Source: Patescibacteria group bacterium
Lineage (GTDB): Bacteria > Patescibacteriota > Microgenomatia > Daviesbacterales > UBA10151
Reading direction: 5' to 3'
DNA length: 33,201 nt
Assembly: GCA_018816815.1 (NCBI GenBank)
Contig: JAHIVD010000018.1
Span: forward strand, 1 to 33,201
The notes beneath the pieces were generated by a model. The model did no database searches and was not told the DNA's origin. It saw only the letters and a list, made by a program, of their open reading frames with translations. The position numbers and the translations under genes were made by a program. Every line of letters begins with the position of its first letter. The first letter of the stretch is position 1. Positions 31,757 through 33,201 of this stretch are shown here, in pieces.

Positions 31757-33162
31757 TCGCCTAAAATATCATAATCTATTTCTTTTTTTCTTTCTCCAAT
31801 ATCAACAGGATAATTACCGTTAAATAAAGCTGTACAGAGTAAATCCTCTGATAACCCAATTGCTTTTATTAATCCCTGATAAGACAAATAATTCATTGAA
31901 TCAACTCCTAACTCTTCCTCTATCTGTTTAATATTTAAAACAGCTGCAATTAATTCTTTTTGATCCGGGGTATCAATTCCGTAAAAATCAGGAAACCTGA
32001 TCGGCGGTGAAGAAACCAGCAGATGAACCTCTTTCGCTCCAGCATTTCTTATCATTTTAATAATTTCTTTAGAAGTTGTACCCCTAACAATTGAATCATC
32101 TACCACTATTACTTTTTTTCCCTTTATCGCATATCTCATCGGATTAAGTTTCAAATGAACAATATGCCCCCGGGTATGTTTTTCAGGTGAAATAAAAGTC
32201 CTGTGGATGTAACGATTTTTAATTAAACCCATTTCAAACGGGATTTTTGATTGCTTGGAAAAACCAATTGCCGCAGGAATCGCTGAATCCGGAACAGGAA
32301 TTACTATATCAGCTTGAATTTTATTTTCTTTAGCTAATTCCCGACCTAAATTTTGTCTAACAGCGTCAACGCTTTTCCCTAAAATAACACTATCTGGTCT
32401 TGCAAAATATACAAATTCAAAAACGTCCAGCTTTTGTATGCCTTTTTCAATTTGAACACTCCTCAAACCATTACTACCAATAATTAACATTTCCCCGGGT
32501 TTAACTTCTCTTACAAACTTTGCACCAATAATATCCAGTGCGCAAGTTTCCGATGCAATAATAAACCCTCCATTTAATTCCCCTAAACTTAAAGGTCTTA
32601 TTCCAAAGCTATCTCTTAAGGCAATAAGCTTTTTCTCATCCATAACTAATAAACAGAATACACCGGTAAGCAGCGGATAAGCTTTTTTAATAGCTTTTTC
32701 AAGCGAAAAACCTTCTTTCATATAAACAACAATCGCTTTTGCAATCATTTCCGAATCATTTAGACCTGCTGTGGAAACTTTTCTGTTTGTTAAGAATTCT
32801 TCCAACTTTTTAGTTGAAGGAAGATTGCCGTTGTGAGCTAATGCAATAAAACGATTATCCCGGACTTTTTCTAAAATTGGCTGTGCATGAGACTCAATTG
32901 AACCGCCTGAAGTGGAATAACGATTATGTCCAATTGCTAAATGACCTTTTAATCTTTTTAACTTTTTTTCGCTAAAAACATGGGCAACTAAACCCATCCC
33001 TTTGTGTAAATATATTTTTTTACCGTCAGATGATGCAATACCGGAAGATTCCTGACCTCTATGTTGAAGGGCCCAAAGACCTGGATGAACTAATCGGGCT
33101 GCCTCAAAACCCTGCCCGCATACTCCAAATATCCCACACTTTTCCTTTACCCTTTGTCCCAT
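31753..33162 (-). CDS. purF: Amidophosphoribosyltransferase (PurF)
   Basis: First committed step: PRPP plus glutamine gives phosphoribosylamine. The 469-residue protein has the N-terminal nucleophile Cys9 in EKCGIFGVCG, so eight residues must be removed, as in the B. subtilis type. It continues with LQHRGQESSGIA, HNRYSTSG, HNGNL, ASETCALDIIGA and the PRPP motif VIVVDDSIVRGTTS. Of the four cysteines that hold the Fe-S cluster in the B. subtilis enzyme, the ones in the FYGID and FxGxYP segments are Asp and Leu here, so the cluster is probably lost. It heads the purF-N-D-L-HAD-Q-guaA operon. Confidence 0.95.
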   Translation of the reverse strand: MGQRVKEKCGIFGVCGQGFEAARLVHPGLWALQHRGQESSGIASSDGKKIYLHKGMGLVAHVFSEKKLKRLKGHLAIGHNRYSTSGGSIESHAQPILEKVRDNRFIALAHNGNLPSTKKLEEFLTNRKVSTAGLNDSEMIAKAIVVYMKEGFSLEKAIKKAYPLLTGVFCLLVMDEKKLIALRDSFGIRPLSLGELNGGFIIASETCALDIIGAKFVREVKPGEMLIIGSNGLRSVQIEKGIQKLDVFEFVYFARPDSVILGKSVDAVRQNLGRELAKENKIQADIVIPVPDSAIPAAIGFSKQSKIPFEMGLIKNRYIHRTFISPEKHTRGHIVHLKLNPMRYAIKGKKVIVVDDSIVRGTTSKEIIKMIRNAGAKEVHLLVSSPPIRFPDFYGIDTPDQKELIAAVLNIKQIEEELGVDSMNYLSYQGLIKAIGLSEDLLCTALFNGNYPVDIGERKKEIDYDILGE

Positions 33163-33167
33163 AACCT

Positions 33168-33196
33168 AATATAACTATTTTAGTCTTGTAAGTCAA
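33168..33196 (-). promoter_or_regulatory. purF operon promoter, leaderless
   Basis: On the minus strand TTGACT (33191-33196) and TATATT (33168-33173) are exactly 17 bp apart. The -10 is followed by AGGTT and then the purF ATG, so transcription should start at or next to the start codon with no room for a normal ribosome site. Confidence 0.7.
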
Positions 33197-33201
33197 GTTT
33201 A

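Overview
The window looks like an AT-rich chromosome segment from a small-genome bacterium. My best guess is a Patescibacteria (CPR) lineage such as Microgenomates. This rests on compact, overlapping genes, divergent but intact enzymes, archaeal-type PurP next to bacterial PurH, and promoters that put the start codon at or near +1. It is an inference from content, not a phylogenetic result. TGA is used as a normal stop (for example at purF, purN, purD and one purP). No rRNA, tRNA, CRISPR array, insertion sequence or phage gene was seen, and no convincing hairpin-plus-T-run terminator.

Layout. Positions 1-46 hold the first codons of a minus-strand gene that runs off the left edge. Positions 154-4411 (minus) are a lower-glycolysis cluster: ppsA, eno, gpmA. 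Positions 4475-9873 (minus) are a two-component system (response regulator, histidine kinase), then a MacA-like adaptor, an ABC ATPase, a MacB-like permease and a small anchored beta-rich protein. The same 13-bp motif lies before the regulator gene and before the adaptor gene, so the regulator probably controls both. Positions 9915-13008 (minus) hold a beta-lactamase-fold serine hydrolase, a PAP2-type membrane enzyme, a polysaccharide deacetylase and an 82-residue Arg-rich protein of unknown role.

Positions 13081-33162 are almost entirely purine nucleotide synthesis. purM (+) converges on prs (-). prs is preceded by a 27-codon ORF and a tandem 23-bp repeat. One minus-strand operon reads purP (canonical), purP paralogue, purH, purB, purE, purC. 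It is divergent from purA (+), with two promoters that overlap at the -35. A second minus-strand operon reads purF, purN, purD, purL, a HAD phosphatase, purQ, guaA, and a HIT-family gene carrying two in-frame stops. Most junctions in these two operons are 4-bp ATGA overlaps. Together with prs the set covers PRPP to IMP, AMP and GMP, except that purK and guaB are not in the window. No separate purS is seen; PurL carries an N-terminal extension that looks like two PurS modules.

Points most worth a second look: two PurP proteins beside a full PurH, the PurS-PurS-PurL fusion with a 7-bp minisatellite read in frame as a 7-residue repeat, the repeated regulator motif, the near-leaderless promoters with a shared divergent -35, the small ORF before prs, and the HIT gene with two stops.
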